In this document: piece by piece, positions 27,127 to 35,115 of the stretch
Numbering within the stretch: the stretch's first letter is position 1
Layout of the letters: every line of letters begins with the position of its first letter
Assembly (NCBI RefSeq): GCF_007859295.1
Contig: NZ_VOHB01000003.1
Span: 1-64,000, forward strand
Source: Planococcus sp. CPCC 101016
Lineage (GTDB): Bacteria; Bacillota; Bacilli; Bacillales_A; Planococcaceae
Direction: 5' to 3'
DNA length: 64,000 bases
Made by a program: the position numbers and the translations under genes
The notes under the pieces: model-generated
Told to the model about the DNA's origin: nothing
Seen by the model: only the letters and a program-made list of their open reading frames with translations
The model's database searches: none

Positions 27127-27511
27127 TTATAGTTCTTGATTATCGATTTCCATTCCTATAGGCTGCTTCAGCAATTCCTGGTAAGCAACCAAGGCAATGG
27201 CTGTATCTTGTACTCCGGTGCCGGTTAAATCACAAACTGCAATTTGCTCATTGTTATCCCGGCCGATCACCTTTTTTGAAGTTAATTGGCCCAGTTCTAT
27301 TGCTTCGGAAGAATCTTTTAAAACATCCCTGTCCAAGGCGTAGTGTAATTCTCCAGCCGCTGCCGCCCGAATTTTGGTCAAATAACCATTATCCAGAAGA
27401 AATGCTTGAGGAATAACAGTTTTTTCACTCATTAGCACCATGAATCCATTGCCGCTCGGCAAGCCGATTTTTGGGTTGTCAAAAAATCCGGAAGAAACTT
27501 TGATAGCAAAC
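27127..27511 (-). pseudogene. Remnant of eutC (ornithine cyclodeaminase / mu-crystallin family), N-terminally truncated and internally deleted
   Basis: The open frame runs without stops from 27511 (RFAIKVSSGFFDNPKIGLPS...) although the first usable start is at 27462. Residues up to ...IRAAAAGELHYALDRDV match the substrate part of ornithine cyclodeaminase-like EutC. They are joined to ...LKDSSEAIELGQLTSKK and DLTGTGVQDTAIA, which belong to the C-terminal end of that family. The Rossmann NAD-binding domain between them (roughly 180 aa) and the first ~40 residues are missing. The frame touches the ectoine hydrolase stop codon. Product would be about 111-128 aa of an enzyme normally near 330 aa, so it is non-functional. 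Confidence 0.8.
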
Positions 27512-27512
27512 C

Positions 27513-28697
27513 TTATTTGATTAAGGTTTTTCCTTTGACATACAGTCCTCTGGGTACATTGCCAAAGATTTCGCAGCCATCTTCTGTCACCCGGAAAGAT
27601 TCGCTTATTTCAATACCGGATTTATCGCTCCACATCCCGAGAATCATATGAAATGTCATATTCGGCTGCAGGATCGTTCGATCGCCTTTACGGATACTTG
27701 CTGTATGTTCGCCCCAGTCCGGAGGATAATTTAAGCCTATCGGGTAACCGATTCGTGATTCTTTTTCGTAATTGTATCTAGCAATTGATTTCGTCCATGT
27801 TTCGCAAACTTCTTCCATGACAATGCCGGGTCTGATCATTGCAAGACATTCCTCAAGACCTTCTATTGTCACTTGTGCAATTTTTTTCAATTCATCACCT
27901 GGCATACCAAGGTGGACCGTTCGTGCTAGTGGTGAATGATAGCGTTTATAACAACCAGCCAATTCCAAAATGACTGATTCATTGTTTTTATAACGGGCAT
28001 CCGTCCAGGTTAAATGAGGAGTCGATGTTTTTTCCCCTGATGGGATCAATGGCATAATAGCCGGATAATCCCCTCCAAATTCTTCTGTCCCTGTCACTTG
28101 TGCATGAAGTATTTGTGCTGCAACATCACATTCACGTACACCTTCGTTAATCATTTCAATAGCTGCATTCATTGCTTTTCCAGTGAGTATAGAAGCCTTT
28201 TTCATATAGGAAATTTCTTGATCTGATTTTACGATCCGGATCCAATTCACTAGTAGAGTTGCATCTTGAAAACGTGCGTTCGGCAATCCTTTTTTTAATT
28301 GTTCGTAGCATTTTGCTGTGAAATAATAGTTTTCCATTTCAACTCCTATACTTCGATTATCCTGCCCAATTTGCTTTAAAATTTCAGCCACAAAATCCAT
28401 TGGATGATTCGTCTCTGATTGAACATACGTATCCGGATAAGAAATAATGTTGTCGTGATATAGCCATGTGGTGATTTTCGCCCCATTCGCATCCATTGTG
28501 CGCCCTACCCAAATTGGCTGGTCTTCATCATCAATGACAATCAGCATTTGATGTACATAGAATGACCAACCATCATAACCAGAGAGATAGTTCATATTTG
28601 CTGGATCCGTGATAAGCAAAACTTCTATCCCTTTAGATGCCATTCGCTCTTTTGTCTTTCGAACTCTTTCTTGATACTCTGCGGTCCCAAATGACAT
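27513..28697 (-). CDS. doeA: Ectoine hydrolase (M24 peptidase family, DoeA/EutD)
   Basis: Hydrolyses ectoine to N-acetyl-L-2,4-diaminobutyrate, the first step of ectoine use as carbon and nitrogen source. The 394-aa protein has the DoeA-specific stretches TDPANMNYLSGYDGWSFYVHQ, GRTMDANGAK, YPDTYVQSETNHPMD, EFGGDYPAIMPLIPSGEKT, PHLTWTDARY and GYPIGLNYPPDWGEHTASIR in the pita-bread fold of creatinase/prolidase. The DoeA line lacks the standard metal ligands of M24 aminopeptidases, which agrees with what is seen. RBS is GAGGGTGAAG. The two genes flanking the hydrolase/regulator pair are decayed eut genes, and a PucR-type regulator lies directly upstream. Confidence 0.9.
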   Translation of the reverse strand: MSFGTAEYQERVRKTKERMASKGIEVLLITDPANMNYLSGYDGWSFYVHQMLIVIDDEDQPIWVGRTMDANGAKITTWLYHDNIISYPDTYVQSETNHPMDFVAEILKQIGQDNRSIGVEMENYYFTAKCYEQLKKGLPNARFQDATLLVNWIRIVKSDQEISYMKKASILTGKAMNAAIEMINEGVRECDVAAQILHAQVTGTEEFGGDYPAIMPLIPSGEKTSTPHLTWTDARYKNNESVILELAGCYKRYHSPLARTVHLGMPGDELKKIAQVTIEGLEECLAMIRPGIVMEEVCETWTKSIARYNYEKESRIGYPIGLNYPPDWGEHTASIRKGDRTILQPNMTFHMILGMWSDKSGIEISESFRVTEDGCEIFGNVPRGLYVKGKTLIK

Positions 28698-28861
28698 AGG
28701 AACTTCACCCTCTTTACCAAGTATTTTTTGAATATTCGGAACAAAAAATCCGTTACTTTAGTATAGAGTGACAGCCTCAAAATTATCATCTGCAATTGTG
28801 TATGAAAATTTCAACCTATTATAGTCAAATTTCTAATGGTTCTTTTTAAAAGAACAATAAA

Positions 28862-28900
28862 AACCGCCCCCCGAACTTTATATAAAGTTCGAACAGCGGC
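28862..28900 (-). terminator. Intrinsic terminator of the PucR-type regulator gene
   Basis: Minus strand stem built from CCGCTGTTCGAACTTTA / TAAAGTTCGGGGGGCGG, including the palindrome GAACTTTATATAAAGTTC, with TTTTTATTG after it. Starts right after the regulator stop codon. Confidence 0.82.
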
Positions 28901-30607
28901 TTATTCATTTATATTTTCTGCAATCCCGATTTCCCAAGTTTTCAGACTCAGATCCAATAAAAATAAATCATCGGGATCAATAAGCGAAAGTCCGGTCAAA
29001 GATTCAATTTTTCTGAGTCGATAAAGCAAGGACTGGCGATGTAAACTCAAAACTCTTGCAGCTTGACTGACATTTCCTTGGCATTGATTATAGGATTTCA
29101 AGGTTCCGGTCAAATCCATATTGCGCTGCTTGTCGTATTCTACAAGTGGTTGAATCGTACTCATCATCACTTTTTTCATTTCCTCATTTTGCGCAAGGTT
29201 TAAAAGTACGCGGTCTATTTGAGTGTCACTGTACAGCATACGATTGCCCTTCCCTTTTTTCCGTCTGCCGATATCCAATGCCATAATGGCATGATGATAA
29301 CTTTCAGCCAATCCTTTAAAGCCTTCAATATAATCCCCAATTCCCCATGAAATAGTGACTTCGGGCAAAAGATTCCTTAAACGGCGATCAGTCAAATCCA
29401 AAAAATCAATGATGTGATCTTCAGTTGATTCAACTGGCTTCTCCAGATAAATCAGCAATTGGTTTCCTTGGTAAGTCATCATGACTTCTCTTTTCAAGGA
29501 CTGGGCAGCAAAGTAGATTTCCTCTTCAATATAGCGAATCATGCTTTCTTTCCACTGAACATAAGAGTCATAATCTTTCTCACGTTTTTCAAATAACTCC
29601 TTAAAATTTTCAGGAAATCCGATCAAGCAAACATATGGCAAATCAAGATTATATCCGAGCAGCTTTGATCTTGAAAGGGCTTGGTCCATTGAAATAAATT
29701 CGCCAGTAGCCACTTCTTGTACAAAATCACTGCGCAGATTAGCTTTTGTTTCTTCAATGGCATTTTCCCGTGAAAGCCATAGTGATATAGCCGTCGCCGC
29801 ATGTTCCAATACTGCTGCCCTGAAATTTGTTAAGTACGAAACTGTCGGCATTTCTTTCGGCAATACTACGAAAATATAGCCTTGCGGATCTTCTGAAACT
29901 TGCAGAACCGGAATTTGCAGTATAACTTTTCCATCTAAATCCCCAGTCCGGAATTTGCGCAGCATGGGATCGTTATTCACCAGCTCCGCTTCACGCTGAA
30001 TTGGAAAATCGCCCAAAATAACAGCGTTCTTCCATTTACCGATGAAATCCTGGGAATACCCACTAGCAGCTTGTATAAATCCGTTTCGGTCCGTAATAAG
30101 AAGTTGACAGTCAATCTGCCGCTGAATATATTTTGAAATATGATTCAAGTCCGTGTCACTCAGGATAAGCTTCAACAATTCCTGCTGAACTTTCTCTGAC
30201 TTCTCCCGGTCTTTATACTGTGCATCGCTGATGTTCTTCATTACTTCTTCGATGATATTGGAAAATCTTACTTCCCATGGAAGCTCAATGATGACAAAGT
30301 TTTGTCGCTCAGCCAATTCAAGAACTTCTCTTGGAATATCAAAAACATGGCGGCCAATGGCAACCATCAATGCTGATGCATTTGAATCGATGATGTCTTG
30401 AACAAAACTCTTAAAACTGTCTACATTGTTATGACACCCGATTGCGGTCGTCAGGACAAGCTCGTTCTGACGGACGAAATTCTCCACTGGCATCTCCATT
30501 ACAGATACCCACTGAACAATACGATCAGCCACAGAATTTTTTGCTGTTAAAATGCGGGCATTTTCTAAAATCTTATAGTTTAATACACTCTCTACCGTCA
30601 ATTGCAT
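28901..30607 (-). CDS. PucR-family transcriptional regulator of the ectoine cluster
   Basis: About 568 aa. The N-terminal PucR domain (MQLTVESVLN ... VLTTAIGCHNN ... VIELPWEVRFSNI) senses a purine-like or other small ligand in this family. A central region of about 250 aa contains a GGDEF-like CdaR fold, and the C-terminal PucR_C helix-turn-helix reads LKSYNQCQGNVSQAARVLSLHRQSLLYRLRKIESL. The open frame continues to 30649, but ATG 30607 follows AAGGGGGAT by 4 nt and matches the domain start. It is transcribed toward doeA, 203 nt away, with its own terminator. Control of ectoine genes by ectoine or an intermediate is inferred from position. Confidence 0.87.
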   Translation of the reverse strand: MQLTVESVLNYKILENARILTAKNSVADRIVQWVSVMEMPVENFVRQNELVLTTAIGCHNNVDSFKSFVQDIIDSNASALMVAIGRHVFDIPREVLELAERQNFVIIELPWEVRFSNIIEEVMKNISDAQYKDREKSEKVQQELLKLILSDTDLNHISKYIQRQIDCQLLITDRNGFIQAASGYSQDFIGKWKNAVILGDFPIQREAELVNNDPMLRKFRTGDLDGKVILQIPVLQVSEDPQGYIFVVLPKEMPTVSYLTNFRAAVLEHAATAISLWLSRENAIEETKANLRSDFVQEVATGEFISMDQALSRSKLLGYNLDLPYVCLIGFPENFKELFEKREKDYDSYVQWKESMIRYIEEEIYFAAQSLKREVMMTYQGNQLLIYLEKPVESTEDHIIDFLDLTDRRLRNLLPEVTISWGIGDYIEGFKGLAESYHHAIMALDIGRRKKGKGNRMLYSDTQIDRVLLNLAQNEEMKKVMMSTIQPLVEYDKQRNMDLTGTLKSYNQCQGNVSQAARVLSLHRQSLLYRLRKIESLTGLSLIDPDDLFLLDLSLKTWEIGIAENINE

Positions 30608-30883
30608 GGTATCCCCCTTCGAGCTTAAACAGATTTCCTTTTGCCGCAAGCAAAAAAGCTTCAGCCAAATCGTTAACCTTGATTATAACATCGCAGAAAA
30701 TACAGGGAAACATTTATCTGAATACTCTTTTTTTAATCATTTTTGATAACTGTTCTAAAAACTTGAGTTCATTCTCAAATAAATCCAAGCCTTCGTCTAA
30801 GGCTCGATGCAGAAAACTCAATTCGATTGGAAAGCTCACAGCATTTGCATGACGTTTTATTCTTCGTAAATTCCCACTGCTTT

Positions 30884-31360
30884 TCAAGTATATTTTTGGA
30901 TCACTTTGAGCAAAACCGAAGTAACCACAACTCGTCCTGAGATAATTACCGCAAACGACGGATTTTGATGACTGATTTGATTCCCTAATACAGCTGCAAT
31001 ACCTGTAGCCGCTGCACCCTAGACAATCATACTTTGTTTATCCCATCATGTAAGCCATGGCACGGCCACTCTCTTCCTCAGGAATCAAAACTGACTGGCC
31101 CATAAATTCCTTGACCATATAAAAAATATTATTGATTATTGAGTCCGATGCCTCCACGTAAACTGTCCGCAAGAGTATCACTTTCATCCATTTCCCGTGG
31201 TTTACCAACTTTTATACTCTCATGCATAACAGCGGATTTTTCCATCGAAACACCAATTATTTGGATTTCTGGGCTGTTGGTTTTTAAAGCCAAACCGATT
31301 CCAGAAAGCAACCCTCGTCCGCCAATAATATGCGGATCGGCAACTGGCTCAAGCTCAAAA
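30884..31360 (-). pseudogene. Remnant of eutB (threonine dehydratase-like PLP enzyme)
   Basis: On the minus strand GGRGLLSGIGLALKTNSPEI continues as IIGVSMEKSAVMHESIKVGK and then ADSLRGGIGL, the glycine-rich PLP phosphate loop and following part of EutB/serine-threonine dehydratases. The frame breaks after GGIGLNNQ (stop near 31129), resumes as MVKEFMGQSVLIPEEESGRAM, breaks again, and in another frame gives GAAATGIAAVLGNQISHQ and AVIISGRVV with an internal TAG. It ends at a stop at 30884. The N-terminal half with the PLP lysine is missing. Several frameshifts, stops and the truncation make it a pseudogene; the family call rests on the long co-linear match. Confidence 0.75.
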
Positions 31361-31411
31361 TGACTGGTTCCACAAGCGAATTTTCACACAACTTAACCGG
31401 CAGGACATAAG

Positions 31412-31446
31412 AAAACAAGCCGAAAAAGCTTCGCGGCTTGTTTATT
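31412..31446 (-). terminator. Intrinsic terminator of the GNAT gene at 31504
   Basis: Arms AACAAGCCG / CGGCTTGTT with an 11-nt loop and TTTTCTTATG on the minus strand; it separates the GNAT gene from the eutB remnant. Confidence 0.75.
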
Positions 31447-31503
31447 TCCTAGGATATTTAAGTACGGCTTTCTATAATAGCTTGCCGTTTATCTCCTCGA
31501 CCA

Positions 31504-32169
31504 TCATTGATTAAATGGATTTTTCCACTCCATCAGCAAGGCATAATTTCTTGACTCTTCATCTTCCACATAATTGGGTACTACAGCGACAGGCGTTCTG
31601 CCACAGCGCAGCAAAAAAGAAATGACCGGGTCTTTTATTTCACCCGCTATTACCTGATCTGCGTACTCTTCTGCTGACAGCTTATCTGAAAACCTGTGGT
31701 AACCCGGCATCCTCCCTCCTCCAAGGAGACGCTCCAGTCCATCCTGCACAACACGCTCGTACATGGATTGCATCAAAAGCTGGCCGAGTTTCAAAGACCG
31801 GTATTTTGGCCGGATGCAAATATCGACGATATACAAAGTTGCACCTTGCGGTTTGTGATTTCGGATATAGCCATCATCGGTTATCTCCTGCCATTTATGT
31901 TCAGGGTGCACAGGATCAAAATCCGTCAGCAATGCAGTCATCGACCCCGCGAGCTCTCCTTCTACTTCTATGCATAATGCTCCTTGGGGGTAGAGTTTCA
32001 CATGATTTTCCAACTGTTCGTCATTCCACCAAAGTTCCGGAGGAAACGGTGGTGGAAAACTTTCTTTTTGAATCGCTATCAGCTCTGGAAAATCGAATTG
32101 GTTGTAATGGCGGATTTCCACATTTACTGGCTTTCTTCCGTCAAAGACATATTGCTTTTTACTGTACAA
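31504..32169 (-). CDS. GNAT-family N-acetyltransferase
   Basis: A 221-aa protein with VEIRHYNQFDFPELIAIQKESF at the start of a GNAT fold, the acetyl-CoA-binding strand and loop IVDICIRPKYRSLKLGQLLMQSMYE, and a C-terminal extension LLGGGRMPGYHRFSDKLSAEEYADQVIAGEIKDPVISFLLRCG. The extension is seen in acetyltransferases that occur alone or fused to carbon-nitrogen hydrolases (recognised from memory). No hydrolase is adjacent here. Start is TTG with GGAGAG spaced 7 nt. Substrate unknown. It stands alone between two terminators. Confidence 0.8.
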   Translation of the reverse strand: MYSKKQYVFDGRKPVNVEIRHYNQFDFPELIAIQKESFPPPFPPELWWNDEQLENHVKLYPQGALCIEVEGELAGSMTALLTDFDPVHPEHKWQEITDDGYIRNHKPQGATLYIVDICIRPKYRSLKLGQLLMQSMYERVVQDGLERLLGGGRMPGYHRFSDKLSAEEYADQVIAGEIKDPVISFLLRCGRTPVAVVPNYVEDEESRNYALLMEWKNPFNQ

Positions 32170-32255
32170 TGGCTTCTCTCCTTTCTTTTCTTTATCATAC
32201 GATATCCTTCTCCCGGTTTAAAACTACCAGGTGATTGCATCTTTTCTTGAAAAAA

Positions 32256-32296
32256 GGCAATAGGCAAACTCGATTTGGCCGAGTTTGCCTATTGCC
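32256..32296 (-). terminator. Terminator of the regulator-peptide operon (17-bp perfect stem)
   Basis: Arms 32256-32272 (GGCAATAGGCAAACTCG) and 32280-32296 are fully complementary with a 7-nt loop; TTTTTT follows on the minus strand. It lies 40 nt beyond the small peptide gene, so regulator and peptide share one transcript end. Confidence 0.9.
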
Positions 32297-32336
32297 TTAA
32301 AAGCACTTAAGTATAGGAAAGCTTTGACTGCAACGA

Positions 32337-32432
32337 TTAGATGGGCGGCAAGACATTAGGTCCACCCAATGTCACCGCAACAAGTAAACCTGTAGATACG
32401 ATAAATAAGATAGATAGTTTCATTTTCATCAT
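32337..32432 (-). CDS. Small exported pro-peptide, candidate signalling peptide of the adjacent RRNPP regulator
   Basis: A 31-codon ORF overlooked by normal length limits. Its ATG overlaps the TGA of the regulator (ATGA), as for translationally coupled pairs. Residues 1-5 (MMKMK) are basic, 6-22 form a hydrophobic export-type helix (LSILFIVSTGLLVAVTL) and the tail is GGPNVLPPI. This is the build of Phr, PapR, NprX and AimP precursors, where the C-terminal 5-8 residues become the mature signal after export and are re-imported by an oligopeptide permease to bind a TPR regulator. The sequence itself is not one I recognise. A short membrane peptide of other function is the alternative. Confidence 0.68.
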   Translation of the reverse strand: MMKMKLSILFIVSTGLLVAVTLGGPNVLPPI

Positions 32433-33667
32433 TTCAATTCACCGCCATTCTCATCTCGATAAGATTGATAGAAATAAGCTTTTTCCCACTGCTCTTGCAT
32501 CCGGTAATGAGCAGCCAATTCAGAAGCAATATTTTTAGTTTCCTTAATATAACCATGCTTTCTGAAAAATGGAAACATTATTTCTTCACAATAGGTATAA
32601 AGATCTGGTTGGGAAAAATTTCTTTTCTCGAAATAATTGGCATAAATTTGAAAATAATTCTCTTGTGACACTTGGCTGATCATCTTTAATTCAGCTATCA
32701 ACAATGCAGCATCTTGTCCGGTCTCAATCATAGCTTCTAACAAGCTTACCAGAACTGCCTTGTAGAAATACGTATTGGTTTCTACTTTATCTTTTAGCGT
32801 CTGAAGAATTTCCAGGGCTTCCCCTGGTTTTCTCTTCAGCTTCAATAATTCTGTGTAATTGTATAGCGTTTGGCTATGCAATTCTATCTGTTTTGTCAGG
32901 TGAGTATTGCGGATCAATACCTCATAGATGCTTTCCGCCTGCACCAGCAGATTTCTCCGCGTATAATTGATTGCTAATAGCATTTGGGCATGCAAGAGCC
33001 GGATATAATTATGATGAAGCTGAAAAGAACGGACCGCCAATTCAGCAAAATGGGCAGACAGTTCGTAACGGTCAGCCAAAATGAGCATACGCGCCTTCTG
33101 GTAATAGAACTCTCCTTCAAATTTCTGCGGAATACTTTGAATTCCCATATCCAGACTATTGAGAATTTCAAGAGAGCGTGCATTGTCCCCTACCATGGAC
33201 CAGTACAGGGACTGAAAAAATTGATGCACCCAATGTTCCGGCGCTAAAAAAGAGGCCTTCATTCGTTCCAGCAACTTTTTTTGCCGTTCCGCCTTAGCTG
33301 CATCAACATCATAAATATAGAAACGGAATTTATAAAGTTCATATTGATTGACTAGATAAGTAGATTGAATGTAATCGTTTTCTCTTTCCAACTGCGTATA
33401 GATTTCCCTCATAGTTTCCAAATCATAATGAAGAGAGCAATCGATGAAATTTTCGAGCAGCTTTTCCAATCTCTTGTGTTTTTCCACTTCACCTTTTAAT
33501 TGAACCCCCATCTTTAATAACAGCGCATGAATGGTCGATTCATGCGGAATATAGGCATTTGATTCGATCTTGCTTAAATGTGAAATCGAGCAGATGCCAT
33601 CTGCCAATTGCGATTGCGTCAGCTTGTTTTTTGTCCGATAGTACTTAATAACAGAACCCACATTCAT
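32429..33667 (-). CDS. HTH-TPR transcriptional regulator, RRNPP (PlcR/NprR-like) quorum-sensing type
   Basis: About 412 aa. The N-terminal XRE-type helix-turn-helix (MNVGSVIKYYRTKNKLTQSQ, LADGICSISHLSKIES) is followed by some 340 residues of helical tetratricopeptide-like repeats (several A-x3-Y/L-A-x7 patterns such as FYYQKARMLILADRYELSAHFAELA and ALEILQTLKDKVE). This architecture is that of PlcR, NprR and related peptide-controlled regulators. The frame opens at 33706, but ATG 33667 with AAGGGTGAAATT is the likely start. It is downstream of a secreted subtilase gene and overlaps the pro-peptide gene. Targets are unknown; the protease next door is an obvious candidate (NprR controls exoproteases in the Bacillus cereus group). 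Confidence 0.85.
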   Translation of the reverse strand: MNVGSVIKYYRTKNKLTQSQLADGICSISHLSKIESNAYIPHESTIHALLLKMGVQLKGEVEKHKRLEKLLENFIDCSLHYDLETMREIYTQLERENDYIQSTYLVNQYELYKFRFYIYDVDAAKAERQKKLLERMKASFLAPEHWVHQFFQSLYWSMVGDNARSLEILNSLDMGIQSIPQKFEGEFYYQKARMLILADRYELSAHFAELAVRSFQLHHNYIRLLHAQMLLAINYTRRNLLVQAESIYEVLIRNTHLTKQIELHSQTLYNYTELLKLKRKPGEALEILQTLKDKVETNTYFYKAVLVSLLEAMIETGQDAALLIAELKMISQVSQENYFQIYANYFEKRNFSQPDLYTYCEEIMFPFFRKHGYIKETKNIASELAAHYRMQEQWEKAYFYQSYRDENGGELK

Positions 33668-33706
33668 AATTTCACCCTTTTTTACAGAATAAATAAAATA
33701 TACCAT

Positions 33707-33741
33707 AAAAAAACAACCCCGACATTTCTGACAGGGTTGCC
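33707..33741 (-). terminator. Intrinsic terminator of the subtilase gene
   Basis: Minus strand stem CAACCC / GGGTTG (33714-33739) extended by TGTCAG/TGTCGG-type pairing, with TTTTTTTATGG tail. It lies between the subtilase stop and the regulator. Confidence 0.65.
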
Positions 33742-33763
33742 GCTTTTGTGATGGCCTATTTAA

Positions 33764-35023
33764 TTATTGAACACGCGCAAAACCAAATCCTGACGCATAA
33801 TCGTCACCGTATCCAGCACCTGATCCTGACAGGATATCATATGCTTTTGCGCGGTTTTGAAGATTAGCTCGTACTTGAACATTGCTTGCACTTGGGTTTG
33901 TTGCCCATACTTTTGCAGCAAGTCCGGCTGCATGCGGTGAAGCCATTGAAGTTCCACTGATTGTCGCGTAACCACCTGTGTACCAAGCTGAATAAACTGC
34001 AGCACCTGGAGCTGATATTTCCACATCGTACTTGCCGATTAAGTAATCGCCAGCTGTAGAGCTATAACCGCGTGAAGAAAAGTCGGCTACGCGGTATGTG
34101 CCGTTCTGGATTACGTTTTCAAGAGCCGCTACTGCCACTGCATTTGGCAAGGCGCCAGGGAAGCCGATCGACCCTTGATAAGGACCTGAGTTTCCGGCGG
34201 CCGCGATAATCAACACACCTTTGTTGTAGGCATAGTTGACGGCGTTCGTAATCAGACTGCTTTCAGCAGAAGATCCCAACGACATATTGATAACCACTTT
34301 TGTCTTTAATGCAGCTGCTTGATCTGCAACGTGGCGGATGGCTGCTGCAATGTCATCAGAAGAACCCGATCCATTATCTCCTAACACTTTATAAGCCCAA
34401 AGGTCGGCTTGTGGTGCAACTCCGTACAAGCCTCCGTTGCCATTTGCAAGGGCAGATCCTGCAACATGCGTTCCATGTCCTTGACGATCCGTACACGTGC
34501 CATTTGTAATGCTGGCACCAAGCGTAAAGTCTTTGCACTGCTCAATATTACTCGCTAGATCCGCATGGTTTACATTGACTCCTGTGTCGAGGACTGCAAT
34601 GTTAATCCCTGCCCCTCCTGAGGTTTGAGTTAGATTGCTGTTATTGTAGATGGCTTTGATGCCCCATGGTGTCGATTGAGAAGCCGCCATTGTTGAATAT
34701 TTAGCCAATGGTTCAGCAGATGTTTCTTCAATACTGTATTCTGGAACTTTCTGGACAGATATATTTTTGTTTTTCTGGAGAGCTTCGAATTGTTTATTGT
34801 TCATATTGGTGGTGAATCCTTCGCTTTCAAAATCCCAATGGACCCCGTACTGGTTTTTGGCATTTTTCAGCTCTTTCTGGTTTGCTGTATCAATCAATAC
34901 ACGGAATTTCTCGTTGCCGTTCGCTTTTTCAACGGAATCCCCATTTGCGCTGACACCCAGTGCCGGTAGCAGTAAAGTAGCTGTCAACATTGCAGTCGTA
35001 ATGAATTTTGCCGATTTCTTCAT
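33764..35023 (-). CDS. Secreted subtilisin-like serine protease (S8)
   Basis: A 419-aa pre-pro-enzyme. The signal peptide covers residues 1-26 (ends ALGVSA), the I9-type propeptide about 35-105 (FRVLIDTANQKE ... ISVQKVPEYSIE), and the mature enzyme follows. Catalytic residues are Asp146 (AVLDTGVN), His183 (GHGTHVAG) and Ser359 (GTSMASPHAAG), with oxyanion Asn278 (AAGNSG). Cys163 and Cys177 could form the disulfide seen in cold-adapted Bacillus TA41-type subtilases (from memory). It degrades extracellular protein. RBS AAAAGGGGATTG. A foldable leader sits just upstream and an RRNPP regulator follows, suggesting cell-density control. Confidence 0.93.
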   Translation of the reverse strand: MKKSAKFITTAMLTATLLLPALGVSANGDSVEKANGNEKFRVLIDTANQKELKNAKNQYGVHWDFESEGFTTNMNNKQFEALQKNKNISVQKVPEYSIEETSAEPLAKYSTMAASQSTPWGIKAIYNNSNLTQTSGGAGINIAVLDTGVNVNHADLASNIEQCKDFTLGASITNGTCTDRQGHGTHVAGSALANGNGGLYGVAPQADLWAYKVLGDNGSGSSDDIAAAIRHVADQAAALKTKVVINMSLGSSAESSLITNAVNYAYNKGVLIIAAAGNSGPYQGSIGFPGALPNAVAVAALENVIQNGTYRVADFSSRGYSSTAGDYLIGKYDVEISAPGAAVYSAWYTGGYATISGTSMASPHAAGLAAKVWATNPSASNVQVRANLQNRAKAYDILSGSGAGYGDDYASGFGFARVQ

Positions 35024-35055
35024 CGTTCAATCCCCTTTTCCAATATGGTTTATGG

Positions 35056-35115
35056 CGTTTAGGATCGGCAGCGGCGTCCCGCATCATTTTATGATCCCCG
35101 GTTGGTAAACCTGCC
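35056..35115 (-). promoter_or_regulatory. Structured 5' leader of the subtilase gene
   Basis: Minus strand GGCAG and CTGCC (about 40 nt apart) close a junction holding hairpins GGTT/AACC and ATCAT/ATGAT; the block ends about 30 nt before the subtilase RBS. It may stabilise the mRNA or regulate it. It is not a recognisable riboswitch; GGGACGC resembles the c-di-GMP-I core but the other conserved parts are missing. Confidence 0.35.

Noticed and set aside
30442-30852. 136-codon plus-strand ORF across the PucR gene start
   Set aside because: Antisense shadow; no SD, and it extends into the gene-poor region upstream of the regulator.
31806-32250. Overlapping plus-strand ORFs opposite the GNAT gene
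   Set aside because: Antisense frames of a real gene, and one reads into the terminator at 32256.
35050-35115. c-di-GMP-I riboswitch because of GGGACGC
   Set aside because: The GCAAAGCC partner sequence and the tetraloop-receptor stems of GEMM are missing.
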